64,000 bases of DNA from Schistosoma haematobium (Eukaryota; Platyhelminthes; Trematoda; Strigeidida; Schistosomatidae). This document shows, one piece after another, positions 1 to 11,959 of this stretch. Position 1 is the first letter of the stretch, and every line of letters starts with the position of its first letter. Location of the stretch: positions 14,749,501-14,813,500 of the forward strand of contig NC_067201.1 in NCBI RefSeq assembly GCF_000699445.3, in the 5' to 3' direction. A program made the translations under genes and the position numbers. A model generated the notes under the pieces. That model was not told where the DNA came from, ran no database searches, and was given only the letters and a program-made list of their open reading frames with translations.

Positions 1-282
1 TCTACCAGTAACACCTAATATATTTCGTTCCCACCAAGAGAAATCAAAAGACAGAGTCGAGGAGATCGGAAGAGTATATTTGGCGATGACCAATATATCG
101 GAATTGTCTGATCTAATCTGGCTAGCGATTGAGGTTGATGTTGAGCACGGCGTTACCACACGTGATCTGGTGCGGATGCATGACCGAGCGCCTTCAGCTA
201 GATGAGTCCACTAAAACATATGGTCAGCATCCAATGTCGAAAACTCAGAGCTATTTATTTTGGGGATTTATTTACCGCTACA
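1..282 (-). repeat. 3' LTR (partial) of the CsRn1-like element
   Basis: Matches 4914-5195 with about 8 substitutions and no gaps seen. It ends at TTTACCGCTACA, so the minus-strand LTR begins TGTAGCGG. By comparison with the other copy, about 36 bp of this LTR and any target-site duplication lie outside the window. Confidence 0.93.
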
Positions 283-297
283 GATCACTCCCCCCTA
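283..297 (-). other. Polypurine tract of the CsRn1-like element
   Basis: On the minus strand a purine run (GGGGGGAGTGATC) sits directly before the TG of the LTR. This is the expected place for the plus-strand DNA primer of an LTR retrotransposon. Confidence 0.7.
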
Positions 298-744
298 GTG
301 GGGCAGTGACGACCCTAAGACGTGGCCAGCCAAAAGTTTAAACCCAACGAGTTTGTCGTTGGTAAACACTCTTCTGATAGCTTACTAAGTGTAGCAGCGT
401 CTGGTCGTCTTTCCTTACTATATGGAACCGAGGTACAACATGGTAAAAAAGAAGTTGCAACGAAAACTTCGACTCCTCGTAAACTGCATCGTTCTTTTCC
501 AGCCGTCCTGGAAAAGAAAAAAGAAAATGTAAGTGCATGTCGCAATACACTCATATGTGCGTAAAAACACAATCTCGGCGAAAAAAATGGAAAATAAACT
601 CGAGCACACGTAATAGCGTTGAAAAAATAATTTTTCGTTTTTTAAAAATAAAAACATAAATATATAGGCATATTAAAATTGTTTTTTTAGTATTATATAT
701 CGTAAAAAGAAAAATAGAGATAATATAAAATGTCGAGTAGTGCC
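298..744 (-). other. Non-coding 3' region between pol stop and LTR
   Basis: About 450 bp lie between the pol stop and the polypurine tract. Several short overlapping ORFs occur on both strands (for example a lysine-rich 80-codon one at 322-564 on plus), but none shows a recognisable domain. The part near 590-720 is strongly AT-rich. Confidence 0.5.
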
Positions 745-3700
745 TTACGTGCAGTAGTCGTTTAAATGTTCTGGAAATCTTACTCCTCTTCCAGAACGCG
801 TCGTTTTAGGTATATTTTCAGATACATTCGGAGTATCATCGCTAGTGTTGGTTGTCGGTTGAGGAATTATGAGTGTAGGAGTCGCGTTGTGCGATTGTAC
901 CGAAGGAAAGTCGACGTGAATAGGATTTCCTTCTAAATACGCTGCTTTTAAGCGATCGATGCTGATGCTATCGTTGGTTCCGTTCTTATCGACTATATAG
1001 TACTTAGATTCACGTTGAAGAACTTTGAATGGTCCTTCGTATGCTGATTCGAATGGTCGTCGATGCGAGTCTCGACGAACGAAAACGTGTGTACTATGTC
1101 GTAAGTCAGGTTGAACGAAAACATCGGTTGATTGTGGTCGAGTGGAAGCAGGTTTAACTGAACGCATTGCGTTTGTAAGCCTGTTCGTGTAGGAGGTTAG
1201 ATCCATGTTCATTGAAAAGGATGAAGGATCCACGAATTCTCCTGGAAGTCGAAGTGTCGTTCCATAAACCAGTTGAGCTGCAGTGTATCCAATGTCAGCT
1301 TTCACTGCATTGCGAATACCTAGTAAAACAAGTGGAAGAGAGTCGGTCCACTGTGAAACGTTTGCAGCTGATAGTGAAGCTTTTAGTTGTCGGTGAAAGC
1401 GTTCTACCAACCCGTTTGCTTGTGGATGGTAGGCGATCGTTCGGAAGCGAGTGATTCCTAGAAGTGTGGTCAGACGACGGAAAAGTTCAGACTCAAACTG
1501 ACGTCCGCGGTCTGTGGTGATGGTTGAAGGGGAACCGAAGTTTGCTACCCATCGTTCGACGAATGTGCGGGCCACTGTTTCAGCAGTGATGTCCTTGATA
1601 GGTACTGCTTCTGGCCATCGAGTGAAACGGTCTACGCAGGTTAAGAGGTAAGCGTATCCATTTGAATCTGGTAAAGGTCCCACCAAATCCATATGAACAT
1701 GGTCGAAACGAGCATCGGGAGTTTTAAATGAGCCTAAGGGACATTTATCGTGTCTGATAACCTTAGATTTTTGGCAGCTTACACAGGAGCGTGCCCACTC
1801 CCTCACGTCTTTATTCATGCCAGGCCAGCAAAATCGTTCTGCTATAAGCTTGATGGTTGCACGAACACCTGGATGAGAAAGTTTGTGCAATGTATTGAAG
1901 ACATTGCGTCGATAATGTTTCGGCACGATTGGGCGATCCCTACCTGTAGATGTGTCACAAACTAAGGTTTCCTTACCTGTTCCCATCTGTTTGATGCGTA
2001 GTTTAAGTGTTGTGGACGATAACTCGTGCTGAAGATCAGTGTCTTCTTTTTGAAGCTCGGCGAGTTTAAGAAGGTCGATTCTTTGGAAACTGTTCAAGGA
2101 AGTTATGCGAGATAAGGCGTCTGCAACTACATTGTTTGCTCCAGAAATATGTTGAATATCTGAAGTAAACTGCGAAATGTAGTCCAGTTGTCGAGACTCA
2201 CGGGGAGAGTACTTGTCAGAAGGAGAGCTTAACGAGAAAGTGAGCGGTTTATGGTCCGTGAAAAGAGTGAATTCACGGCCTTCGATATAGTGTTGGAAAT
2301 GCCGTACAGCACAATACATAGCTAGGAGTTCCCTACCGAATGTGCTGTACCTCGATTCGGTGTCTAGCAACCTTCTAGAGAAAAATGCCAAGGGTTGCCA
2401 GGAGTTGTTAACCCATTGTTGTAAGACTCCTCCGATTGCCGAGTCGGATGCGTCTGCTGCGATACTAATGGGTGCTCGGGTGTCCTGATGTGCGAGCATT
2501 GTTGCTTTAACGATCAGTTCCTTAACTGTGGAGAATGCTTTTCGTGCGGTGTCGTCCAAATTGATGGATTTCGCATTTCCACGAAGTTGGCCGGTAAGAG
2601 GTTTCATAAGTAATGCGCATTTCGGTATGAAACGTCTATAGAAACTTACCAGGCCGTTAAACGTGCGTAATTGCTTGACGGTGGTCGGTTCTGGGTAATT
2701 CAGAATGGCCGCCACTTTGGTTCTAAGGGGTCGGATATCTTGAGCATCGATAGTGTGTCCCAGAAAGTCTGATGAGTCGGTTCCAAATTGGCATTTTTGA
2801 ACGTTTACAGTAATGCCATGTTTTTGTAATCGTTCGAAAACAAGATCCAGATGCTTGAGATGTGTTTCTCTGTCCGGACTTGCTATTAGACAGTGGTCAA
2901 CATACGCATGTACGAATTTGTGACCTCGAAAAACGTCGTCTATGAATCTTTGGAATGTTTGAGCAGCGTTCCTTAGACCGAAAGGCATTCGCAAAAATTC
3001 ATAGAGTCCGAAGGGAGTTATGATAGCTGTTTTCGGTATGTCGTCAGTAGCCATAGGGATTTGGTTATACGCTTTAACCAAGTCGATTTTCGAAAAGACA
3101 GTTGTACCTTTCAAGGTAGCTGTCAAATCGTGAATGTGAGGCAACGGGTAACGATCGGAAATGGTTTTCGCGTTCAATCGCCGATAGTCACCAGTTGGAC
3201 GCCAATCGTTGCTGTCCTTTTTAGGGACCATGTGCAACGGAGATGCATAAGGGCTATTTGACGGTCGTATGATTCCTAAATCTATCATGCGGTCGAATTC
3301 GTTTTTCGCTAACCTTAGCTTTTCAGGAGCTAGTCGTCGTGCTTTAGAGAATACAGGTGGTCCTGTAGTCGTGATGTGATGTGTAACGTTGCTGGTTACA
3401 CACGGTAATCTCGGTTGCGTTTGTTGTATCCCAGGATACTTATCGAGAAGTGGCTGATAAAGTGGGTCTATCATATGTTTAACTGTGACTGGGGATACTC
3501 TACAACCAGTAAAAGAAGTTACGCAAACGGATAAATTAGTGTTTCCGTCTACTAGCCTCCGTTTATGCGTGTCGATGATCAGATTATGGTCTTGTAGAAG
3601 GTCCATACCAATGATTGGCATAGAAACATCTGCAACAACGAAGATCCAGTGAATGGGTTTGCGTAAACCCACGTTAAGGTAAACGTACCTTTTGCCATAC

Positions 3701-3828
3701 GTAGCGATCGGTTTTCCGTTTGCCGCCTGTAAATTTAGGGTCGATTCGTGAAGTCGGTCGTTAGGATTTGCTGGGAGAACGCTAACTTCTGCGCCAGTGT
3801 CGACGACGTAGCGAACTCTCGTTGTCAC
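745..3828 (-). CDS. pol: Pol polyprotein: protease, reverse transcriptase, RNase H, integrase
   Basis: Open for 1027 codons from 3828, but 3828 is a GTG. The frame stays open upstream to the frameshift site at 3903-3897, so pol is probably made as a Gag-Pol fusion by -1 frameshifting. Numbering from the GTG: protease DTGAE at about residues 10-14; RT about 170-400; RNase H with D459, E500 and D525; integrase zinc motif H648/H652/C682/C685 and catalytic triad D714, D773, E809. The C-terminal part ends in a basic RSGRGVRFP motif typical of the clade. The RT box that should read YVDD reads YVDH (codon at 2893-2895), so a catalytic aspartate is missing. No stop or frameshift otherwise. Copying capacity is therefore doubtful although the frame is intact. 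Confidence 0.93.
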   Translation of the reverse strand: MTTRVRYVVDTGAEVSVLPANPNDRLHESTLNLQAANGKPIATYGKRYVYLNVGLRKPIHWIFVVADVSMPIIGMDLLQDHNLIIDTHKRRLVDGNTNLSVCVTSFTGCRVSPVTVKHMIDPLYQPLLDKYPGIQQTQPRLPCVTSNVTHHITTTGPPVFSKARRLAPEKLRLAKNEFDRMIDLGIIRPSNSPYASPLHMVPKKDSNDWRPTGDYRRLNAKTISDRYPLPHIHDLTATLKGTTVFSKIDLVKAYNQIPMATDDIPKTAIITPFGLYEFLRMPFGLRNAAQTFQRFIDDVFRGHKFVHAYVDHCLIASPDRETHLKHLDLVFERLQKHGITVNVQKCQFGTDSSDFLGHTIDAQDIRPLRTKVAAILNYPEPTTVKQLRTFNGLVSFYRRFIPKCALLMKPLTGQLRGNAKSINLDDTARKAFSTVKELIVKATMLAHQDTRAPISIAADASDSAIGGVLQQWVNNSWQPLAFFSRRLLDTESRYSTFGRELLAMYCAVRHFQHYIEGREFTLFTDHKPLTFSLSSPSDKYSPRESRQLDYISQFTSDIQHISGANNVVADALSRITSLNSFQRIDLLKLAELQKEDTDLQHELSSTTLKLRIKQMGTGKETLVCDTSTGRDRPIVPKHYRRNVFNTLHKLSHPGVRATIKLIAERFCWPGMNKDVREWARSCVSCQKSKVIRHDKCPLGSFKTPDARFDHVHMDLVGPLPDSNGYAYLLTCVDRFTRWPEAVPIKDITAETVARTFVERWVANFGSPSTITTDRGRQFESELFRRLTTLLGITRFRTIAYHPQANGLVERFHRQLKASLSAANVSQWTDSLPLVLLGIRNAVKADIGYTAAQLVYGTTLRLPGEFVDPSSFSMNMDLTSYTNRLTNAMRSVKPASTRPQSTDVFVQPDLRHSTHVFVRRDSHRRPFESAYEGPFKVLQRESKYYIVDKNGTNDSISIDRLKAAYLEGNPIHVDFPSVQSHNATPTLIIPQPTTNTSDDTPNVSENIPKTTRSGRGVRFPEHLNDYCT
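2893..2904 (-). other. RT active-site box YVDH (expected YVDD)
   Basis: The minus-strand codons read Tyr-Val-Asp-His, where Ty3 reverse transcriptases have Tyr-Val-Asp-Asp. A single G-to-C change at the first base of the last codon (plus position 2895) would account for it. The second aspartate of this box binds a catalytic metal in the family. Confidence 0.9.
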
Positions 3829-3858
3829 ATCTGTGACGTTTAACAGACGGCTATGTTC

Positions 3859-3903
3859 GCCGGCTACGGTTGCCGTTAACGCGTGCCGGCTTAGAAGTTT
3901 CCC
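3859..3903 (-). promoter_or_regulatory. Programmed -1 ribosomal frameshift signal at the gag-pol junction
   Basis: On the minus strand the heptamer G-GGA-AAC (3903 to 3897) is in the gag frame and fits X-XXY-YYZ. Six bases (TTCTAA, containing the gag stop) follow. Then a GC stem starts: GCCGGC (3890-3885) pairs with GCCGGC (3864-3859), enclosing an inner ACGG/CCGT hairpin (3876-3873 with 3869-3866, loop CAA). Slipping back one base moves exactly into the pol frame, which stays open to the protease. Confidence 0.85.
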
Positions 3904-4760
3904 GAGTTGTTTTTCGAGTCACTCGGTTTCGTGTTGGGAAAATTGCAGGGTTTTCTGCAATTTCTGGAAAACTTTCCATACTGGTTATGATACCAGCACC
4001 AGTCGGGGTTATCTGTCTCTCGTGGCCTAGAGACAGATCGCTTACGTGACATGCTTCTACGTGGGGTGCGCGATCTCTTACGGTCGGTTCGAAGACTAAG
4101 ATAACGCGTGAGTGTGTGGCATAACTCGGTTATATCATTCTGAGTCGTTTGAGGTTTTTCGTTGACTGAAAATACCTCGGTAGTAGAAGGTTTCGTAATT
4201 TCTAAAATGCGGCCGGCAGATGCAGCTAGCTCGTCTAAGGCGCTGTTCTGGAACGAGACCAGAACTGCTTGCACCTGTTGAGGAAGTTTAGATAAGAAAA
4301 GTTGTTTGAATAGACCTTCGTCGAAAGTTCTTGGGCCTATTACCTCTCTCATCCGTTGCAACATGTCCGTCGCAGCACCGTGTTGCAGGTCGATGTTATT
4401 GAAGAGTTGATCTAACCTTTGTCGATCGGTTAGGTCTCCTCTTTTAAGAATCGAACGTTTTAGGATTTCGTAAGGTTCGGAAACATCACTAGTGAACATA
4501 CTAGGTGTTACGTACCTGTTGAATTCGCGCGGTAGTGCCTTGACTACTGCGAGGAATTGTGCACGTGTGTCGATCACTCCGTGCTCGTGGAAGTCGGCTT
4601 CTGCGTAGCAGAACCAGGCTTCGATGTTGTCGGGCCAGAAGGGCATGAGTTGAAACGAGGGCGGGGACAAAGTCTTAAGCTTGAGTACTTTGGGTGTCTG
4701 TTCAGTCTTGACGAAATATGAAGTACGATAATGAACGAAGGAAGATATATATATATCCAA
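3891..4760 (-). CDS. gag: Gag polyprotein of the CsRn1-like element
   Basis: A 289-codon frame, open from a TTG at 4760. The first ATG in frame is at 4646-4644 (residue 39, context LMPFWPDN), but the Gag-like homology seems to begin a little before it, so the true start is uncertain. Residues 36-200 resemble the capsid-like region of this clade ([11 protein letters not shown] and a LPQQVQ motif). A basic Arg/Ser-rich stretch follows. A zinc knuckle of the form C-X2-H-X9-C-X3-C (C255, H258, C268, C272) lies near the end; this C-H-C-C form, in place of the usual C-C-H-C, is characteristic of CsRn1-type elements. The stop at 3891-3893 lies in the spacer of the frameshift signal. Confidence 0.88.
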   Translation of the reverse strand: MDIYISSFVHYRTSYFVKTEQTPKVLKLKTLSPPSFQLMPFWPDNIEAWFCYAEADFHEHGVIDTRAQFLAVVKALPREFNRYVTPSMFTSDVSEPYEILKRSILKRGDLTDRQRLDQLFNNIDLQHGAATDMLQRMREVIGPRTFDEGLFKQLFLSKLPQQVQAVLVSFQNSALDELAASAGRILEITKPSTTEVFSVNEKPQTTQNDITELCHTLTRYLSLRTDRKRSRTPRRSMSRKRSVSRPRETDNPDWCWYHNQYGKFSRNCRKPCNFPNTKPSDSKNNSGNF

Positions 4761-4857
4761 GAAAAAATCACAATGTTTAAAAAAATAAAAAATAAGGCAA
4801 TGGTATATAAAAAAATCCCAAAAAGGAACAGACTCACGGTTGCAATTAGGTGTATCA

Positions 4858-4876
4858 GATCACGTCGGTCTCACCA
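4858..4876 (-). other. Primer binding site, tRNA-Trp-like
   Basis: One base after the LTR the minus strand reads TGGTGAGACCGACGTGATC. That is the complement of a tRNA 3' end and close to the tRNA-Trp end used by CsRn1-type elements, with a mismatch or two near base 7. The tRNA assignment is from memory of the family. Confidence 0.7.
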
Positions 4877-4877
4877 A

Positions 4878-5195
4878 TGATGATGTCACAGGTATTCAGT
4901 GTTTGACAACGCTTCTACCAGTAACACCTAATATATTTCGTTCCCACCAAGAGAAATCAAAAGACAGAGTCGAGGAGATCGGAAGAGTGTATTTGGCGAT
5001 TACCAATATATCGGAATTCTCTTATCTAATCTGGCTAGCGATTACGGTTGATGTTGAGCACGGCGTTGCCACACGTGATCTGGTGCGGATGCCTGACCGA
5101 GCGCCTTCAGCTAGATGAGTCCACTAAAACATATGGTCAGCATCCAATGTCGAAAACTCAGAGCTATTTATTTTGGGGATTTATTTACCGCTACA
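4878..5195 (-). repeat. 5' LTR of the CsRn1-like element
   Basis: 318 bp, reading TGTAGCGG...CATCATCA on the minus strand, thus TG...CA. Matches 1-282 and the solo LTR at 40450-40764. Confidence 0.9.
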
Positions 5196-6189
5196 CTTTT
5201 ATTATTTTGCTCCCATTTAAGTATTCCCATGCATCTGCGTCTAGTTTAACAGGAAGACAAGCAATCAGAGTTAGTGTCTGATAAACTAAAAGTCCCAGTT
5301 GTCAAAAAGATTCTTAACATTTGTCCACAGCCAGCTGCATTTAATTGAGACACAGAACACTCATCTTCTAAGACTGTTTTTGCGGGCAACTAAAAGCTCA
5401 GACACTTAGTTATCTTGCTACCGATGTTATTGCTGGGGAAATTGTTTAATGACAGTGATCATGAAATATGGTCAGTGATAGATGTACAGTTTAGAAATGA
5501 ACACCAAACATACTTATCGCTATCTTATAATGTATGACAGCAACAGCATCAAAGGCACGTTTTTTCCTATTTTTAATCAGACTGATCTGAATTCGTATAC
5601 ACATTGGAAACAGGCAACTCTACTTACTAAACTGATCTGTTTCGTTACAGGCTTCAAGCACTATACTTAAGTATATCATAATTCTTTCAACTAAACTGAA
5701 TTATACGACAACCAAGAACACTAAACTAAGCAAGTGTCATAGTTATTGTTTCACTTGCAAAGACATGTTGCTCAAAGTAGTTAAATGGACATAATTAAGC
5801 CGATAAAACCAAAACACGAAATATAGGCCAGTTGAACTTACCTAAGAAAAAAAGAAGGATACATATATACTGCTTTCATACTGAAGACAACAGGCAGTTG
5901 TTCATAGAAACATAGTTTACAGTACAACAAACCTTTCTTCAGTAAAATCATATACTGACAGTCTATCTGGAAACAATCAACTATGTGAATAAACCCACTA
6001 TGACTTGAGATATCATCCCAGCGTGCAATGGACGTACAGTGTAACGCAGTCGGACGTGGCGAATAAAAATTAAAAACAGATCAAAATTAACTACATAATC
6101 TGGTTATTTAATTAAAAATACATTATCAAATGGCAAAATCTGTGGTTACTTGAACGCACAAATGACAGTGTGCGATACATTAAGTTTAC
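5196..6189. other. Spacer between two LTR elements; no gene seen
   Basis: About 1 kb of AT-rich sequence. A 62-codon ORF at 5482-5670 has no motif and no splice context. The left edge of the truncated pol that follows is not marked by an LTR, so its 5' part was lost by deletion or by insertion of a fragment. Confidence 0.5.
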
Positions 6190-8316
6190 ATGGTTGCGTT
6201 GCGGACAAGATCACCCCACGAACAGCATGTACAAACAGTGTTGAAAAGACTGGATGAACATGGAATAAACATACATCAAAGTAAGTGTTTTTTCGGTGTT
6301 CAAACTTTAGAATTTCTCGGTCACACAATAAGCCCAGAACGGATTAAACCGATCAAAAAAGAAGTAGACACCATCAAACAATACCCCATACCTAGTTCTC
6401 TAACACAACTGAGAAGTTTTCTTGGCCTAATTAACTTTTATCGCAGATTCATACCAGGTTGTGCACAATTAATGCAACGTTTGACAGATTCACTCAAAGG
6501 AAAACCAAAAGAATTCGAACTGCCTTCTGACGCCATCGAAGCTATTAAACAGCTTAAAGATAAATTAGCTCAAGCAACTACGTTGATGTATCCGAATTCT
6601 CTTTCCCCACTTGCTTTGATGGTGGATGCTTCAGATAAAGCAGTAGGCGGTACCCTTAACCAACTGGTTAAAAACGCCTGGAAACCAATTGCTTTCTTCT
6701 CAAAAAGACTCGCTCCAGCAGAGACAAGGTATTCTACCTTCGGGCGAGAACTTCTTGCAATCTACCTAACCATTAAACACTTCCGACACATGTTAGAAGG
6801 CAGGGAATTTATAGTCTTTACGGATCACAAACCACTAAAGAATGCACTAAATGCGAGAGCTGATAAATACTCACCTCAAGAAGTCCGACACCTTGACTAT
6901 ATATCACAGTTCACAAGCGATATCCGACATGTCAAAGGTCAGGACAATCAGGCGGCAGATGCTTTATCTAGGCTAGAAATGAACGTGCTACAGCAGTCCA
7001 CAGTAAACTTCGAGACGTTAAGAAACGAACAAGAGCAGGATCTAGAATTACAAAACCTGCTGAAAACAAACAATTCAAGTCTTAATTTAAAACAGTTCCC
7101 ATCACCTGTCAATGGTATTCTAATCTACTGTGACACGACCAAGGCAATTCCGCGACCTTTCGTTCCCGAAAGTATGCGAAAGTTGATATATAATAACTTT
7201 CATTCTTTGTCTCATCCTGGCGCAAAAGCTTCAACAAAACTAATTAATGCCAGATATATATGGCCGAATTTACAGAAGGATGTACACAAATGGGTTAGAG
7301 AGTGTTCAGCATGCCAACAATCAAAGATTAATCGTCACACAAATTCACCCATAGGTGTTTTCTCGCAACCAGATGCACGTTTTGCCCATGTGCATATCGA
7401 CTTGGTAGGTCCTTTGCCACGTTCAAACGGTTTTAATTATCTTTTTACATGCATAGATCGATTTACCAGATTCCCTATAGCCATCCCGATAGCGGATATC
7501 ACAGCGGAAACAGTAGCCAAGGTTTTCATACAGAACTGGGTAACCATTTTTGGTACACCCATAACAATAACGACGGATAGAGGAGCGCAATTCGATTCCG
7601 AACTATTTAATAACTTGGCTAAACTTCTAGGCTCCAATAGGATACGCTGCACTGCATATCATCCTCAGGTTAATGGGATGGTAGAACATTTTCACCGTCA
7701 GCTAAAAACCGCCCTTATATCTCACTCAAACTCCAATCAGTGGACAGAATTCCTACCGTTATTTATGTTGAGAATACGAACATCTGTCAAAACTGACGCA
7801 CAGTGTTCAGCTGCGGAACTGGTTTTCGGAACAACTCTGAGACTACCAGGTGAATTTATTAACCCTAATACTAACAATCAAAAACTTAATTTAGAAAATT
7901 ATGTAGATCAACTACGGGACCACATGTCTAAACTTAAGCCGATTAATACTCGTGAACAATCGCGCGCCGTATATATACCTAGAGACCTAAGCAATTGCAC
8001 TCACGTCTGGATAAGATGTGACAAAATAAAAGCACCACTCAGTCCTCCATTTGAAGGTCCTTTCAAAGTCGTCTCAAGAAAATCTAAATATTTCGTGATA
8101 GAAAAACATGGAAACATCGACACAGTAAGTATTGATAGGCTAAAGCCGGCTTATCTAGATCATGAACCACCATACGTGTTGTTAGATCGTTTAACTGACA
8201 AATCCATTACGGAATCGAAATGTAAAGATGATAAATCTTTACAAATGACTAAAACGGTTCGCTGGGCACATCCAATTAGTCAGTCAAGGATGTTGACAGT
8301 TTCGGCTGCAGGATAA
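6190..8316 (+). pseudogene. 5'-truncated Ty3/gypsy pol (RT C-terminus, RNase H, integrase)
   Basis: 708 codons open. The frame enters just after the RT active-site box (HEQHVQTVLKRL follows the lost YVDD), so protease and most of RT are absent. RNase H residues D146, E187 and D212 are present. The integrase zinc motif H338/H342/C372/C375 and triad D404, D463, E499 are present. It is collinear with the pol at 745-3828 but clearly divergent (roughly half the residues by eye), so it is another family of the same clade. The C-terminal tail after the GPF chromodomain-like region (PFEGPFKV) looks frame-shifted at the end. With no gag, no RT core and no LTR found nearby, it is a dead copy. Confidence 0.88.
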
Positions 8317-11300
8317 AATCTAACCACGTAGCTAATCACACCCTGCATCCACTTAAAAATATTTTTTTCCTCATTCCGCCTCACCGACAACTCCCCAGAC
8401 CTTTTACCTTTGATATATAAGTGCTATGTTAAATATTTTTTTTAATACTGGACACATAAGCTAGGTATTCCGAAACGGTGGCTGAGGATTTTAATCAAAC
8501 TCATACAACTAACACTGGTAAATACAACGAATTCAAAAAGCAACCCAGATATCTACACTATGTCTATTCCCTTCCAGAATACCAATCCGTTCTGGAGACC
8601 AAGCACCTACATGGAACCGAACAATTATCAATTACATTTATGTATTTCCATTTTGTATCTTATTATTTTATGCAGGCAGTGGAGCAGTTCTTCAAGTTTG
8701 CTTGATTTTCACCATTACCTTTGAAGTAGATTCTTCTTTACCTTTTACTTGAGGGCGACTCAAGAAGCAGGTGAGTAAACACCTGATAGCCGGTCTGAGC
8801 AAGGAAAAATCGTACCTCACCAACATGGTGTTGGGTATCCCACTCGCGGCACTTCCTCAGATATTGTTATTCCACATTCTCACACTTTCTCTTGGAAGCA
8901 CGCAGCAAACCGTCGGCGATAGTTGTAGAAGAAATCACATGCTACAAAATAAGATGACAAGCTAGTAAATGAAGAGACATCCATGGACTATCGTTGACAG
9001 CGTCAGTCGTCACTGATTGTAAGTCAAACAGTGAGCGAGTTGATAATTTTCCCTTGGGATGAGAAATAGAACTAAGGTGTTTTCGATAGTTAGGTTAATC
9101 GAACCGACGTTCCTACGGAAGTCGATTCTAGGGGGAAGCTAATGTAACAGCTTAGGTTGGTTGGTTAAGAGTTGACCCCAAACAACCAAGCATATGCCAA
9201 AACAGTATTGTTCAAGTATTCATTCACTTCCTTATTTTGTATAAGCGTTATATTCCCTATTATCTTATATTGAATATTGAGAGCCTTTGTTTGTCTGAAC
9301 AGATAATCCCACGCTCCACTGTGACTGCGCGAAGATCGAAATAAAGACCTATTCACTACTTGTCTGGTTTCTTCTATCAATAGCACAAGGGTTACCTATA
9401 GGCACGAAAAACCTACCATTTAATAATGCCGTTCAAAATCCTAGTAATTCTTTAGTTTTACCGTCATTTTGTTAAATGTGTAGAATGTGTGCGCGGCTAG
9501 ACGAAAATGTCGCCAACAGACAGTGCTCTTAGAGAAATAGCTATAATTATCTTGAATAACGCTGTATTACTCGGAAAATTTCATAAAATAACTTTAATCT
9601 TCTTGACTATTCGGCCCTTTCTGATCAGTATATACTTTCCAAGCAAATATAAAACGTTAGCGTGAATTGTATAAAGTCAGATATAAACCACCTAAGATTC
9701 TTCACCTTTTTAATACAAGAAAGACGGGAAATTACTTTACCACTATGGATTTATTTTATATTCTACGCTTCATAAATGCGACATATATTCATACTCGTCT
9801 TAATTTTCTCGTGTCATAGACATGTAAGTTCCACATCGACCAGTCTTCAGGTTATAGCTTTATTCTTTGACTTTCATTAGGAAGGAGTGTTTCTGTAACA
9901 TAAATCTGCTCCGAACCCCTAAAGGGTTCTGTAAATTATTCTTCAATTAGGCGTTATGTCCAAATTATTACAGCTGCACTTCAATAACCAAGTTGAAAAT
10001 TTAATGAAAACTTCGCAGAAACGGATGAAGATGATCTCCTTAGATTAACTGCTCTCTATCTTTGTGAAAGGAAATTGATGATAGCTGTAGAATTCAAACT
10101 ACGGTTTGGACTGAAGAATAGCCGTTTGGGTAGGTTAGATACGCGCCATCGCCCGTCAAAATCAAAACAAGTAATCGGGTAAATAGCGGTTCTATAATTC
10201 ATCATAAATTTAAATGTACATCGTTACTTAAACAAATATTACCACGCAGCTGTTCAACCAATAATTGTTCAATCAATCAGATTTCAATTACAAAAAAATA
10301 TAGAAGTTGATAAATGATGCGGGAAAATTACCAGTCACAACAAATAAGCGCCATTTTATCCTGACTGGATATAACACGCACAAAATGAGGAGCAAATTAA
10401 TATAGCTGCCGCCAAGAACAAGTATCAAGTAAAGCAACATAGATGCAGTTCGGGAAGAAACACAAAAACTTAATGAAGGCGTAAAAAAAACTATAACAAA
10501 AAATACAGATATTAGAAATTCAATTGTAGTCGAAAGACTAACAATGTGCAACTAAGGGAATCAATAGGAACAAAGTACAAGTGTATACATGGAGGGATTT
10601 TCATACAAACACAAAACATTCAAAACGGATCTTACAATATGAGTAATCGCTTTACATTGAGGCTCAGAATAATATAATAAGGGAAAGTAAGATCGGATGA
10701 GAATAAAATTAGGTCGTTCTGCACATTAGATAAATGCACTAATAAATAAGGTTTGATTGAACAAGCGGTTAACTAGGTTATCGTAACAGGGGTCGGCATA
10801 AATGACGGGATCCTGAAAACGGTGAACACCTCGAACTGCCGACGAAAAAATGTGGCTTGTTTCAAATAAAACTCCTCTTGTTGAACACGGGAATATGCAT
10901 ATATTAAATTTTTTTATCTTCATTTAATTGTTTCAAATAACATATTTTGACCTTGAAAATTTTAAGTACCAGGTCAAGATGCTATTCATTTCACAAAATT
11001 GTGAGTCTACAAAAGTATGTTAACTTAAATAGGGTCACTTTTCAGAAGCATAACTTTCTTCCTGCTTTTTTTCTTAGTAGGAAACAAGGCTTACATGGTT
11101 TTTAACAATGCACTACGTTATAAAAAAAACTTGACAAGCTACTGTTATCCTTAGTTTATATTTGGTAGTACCACGTACATCAACTCGTTGTTGTTATTTC
11201 TGAACGCTGTAAAAATGCTATCCATCTTGTGAATCAAAATACGTAACAACACTTAAGTGTCATGATGTTAATTATTTTCAAGTATTGTTTTCTTTTACAT

Positions 11301-11955
11301 AAGTAGTAGTTGAGGTTATATTCCTTGTTCCATCTGTTTTGTTTTTCGAAACTTAGTTCATTTTCTCCCCCAATTTTGTGAATTTTAGGGTGCGTGCTAT
11401 GGAATTTGTAGTTAGATAAATTTATTGCTTTTTATTAAAACAAATAACTTTAATGCTGCAATTTGTTAACCATAGTACAATAAATTTACTGATTGAGGTT
11501 TATGGAATAAGTTACTTAAGCGTTATCGAAAGCGTTGTGTCAGACAAATTCTTTAACACGCTCTTTTTGTCTGACTTATGTATCCCAATTGATAAAAAAT
11601 GAAGTTATATATTCTCTAACTTAGTGAAGGTTTACAGTTCTGATTGTTATGTCTAGACGTTTTTTTCCATCCTTACTACCTCTATTGAGCTTGATTATTA
11701 TTCATTGAAGCGACTTGTTGTTTTCTATACTTTGTATTTGATAACGTTCCCCATGTAATATCGAAATAATGGTGAGACGCATCTCTTCATAATCAACCGA
11801 CTTATGAGACTTATAAGTTTGGTAAAATAGCTCTTTTAGGTTTCTCAAACTAATTGAAGCCTAGTGTCAGTAAATTGCTGTTTTTCTTTCCTCAGTCGGT
11901 CCGTCAAACGTAGTGTAGATCCTGGCACTTGTGTACATCGGTCCAGGTTGTCATA
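8317..11955. other. Long stretch without a recognisable gene
   Basis: AT-rich, with only short ORFs (60-90 codons). The first few hundred bases may include the 3' remnant of the truncated LTR element, but no LTR end could be placed. The hydrophobic 87-codon minus ORF at 10288-10551 lacks a recognisable family. A 10-bp inverted repeat (GTCAGACAAA at 11539-11548 with its complement at 11566-11575) is the only local structure I saw. Confidence 0.5.
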
Positions 11956-11959
11956 CCTC

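Larger units (their letters stand above)
1..5195 (-). mobile_element. Ty3/gypsy LTR retrotransposon, CsRn1/Boudicca-like clade
   Basis: Nearly complete element read on the minus strand. In its own 5'-3' order it has an LTR (4878-5195), a primer site next to the LTR, gag (4760-3891), a -1 frameshift signal, pol (to 745), about 460 bp of non-coding sequence, a polypurine tract and the second LTR (282-1, cut by the window edge). The clade call rests on the C-H-C-C zinc knuckle in gag, the tRNA-Trp-like primer site and the protease-RT-RNase H-integrase order. The two LTRs differ at about 8 of 282 aligned bases (counted by eye), so the insertion is not recent. It is structurally whole but carries a substituted residue in the RT active site. 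Confidence 0.9.

Noticed and set aside
322..564. Plus-strand 80-codon lysine-rich ORF inside the 3' region of the LTR element
   Set aside because: Antisense to the element, no domain, overlapped by equally long ORFs on the other strand.
5482..5670. 62-codon ORF between the two LTR elements
   Set aside because: No motif, no repeat copy, no splice context.
10288..10551. Hydrophobic 87-codon ORF on minus as a membrane protein
   Set aside because: Composition follows the AT-rich background; no start context, splice signals or motif.
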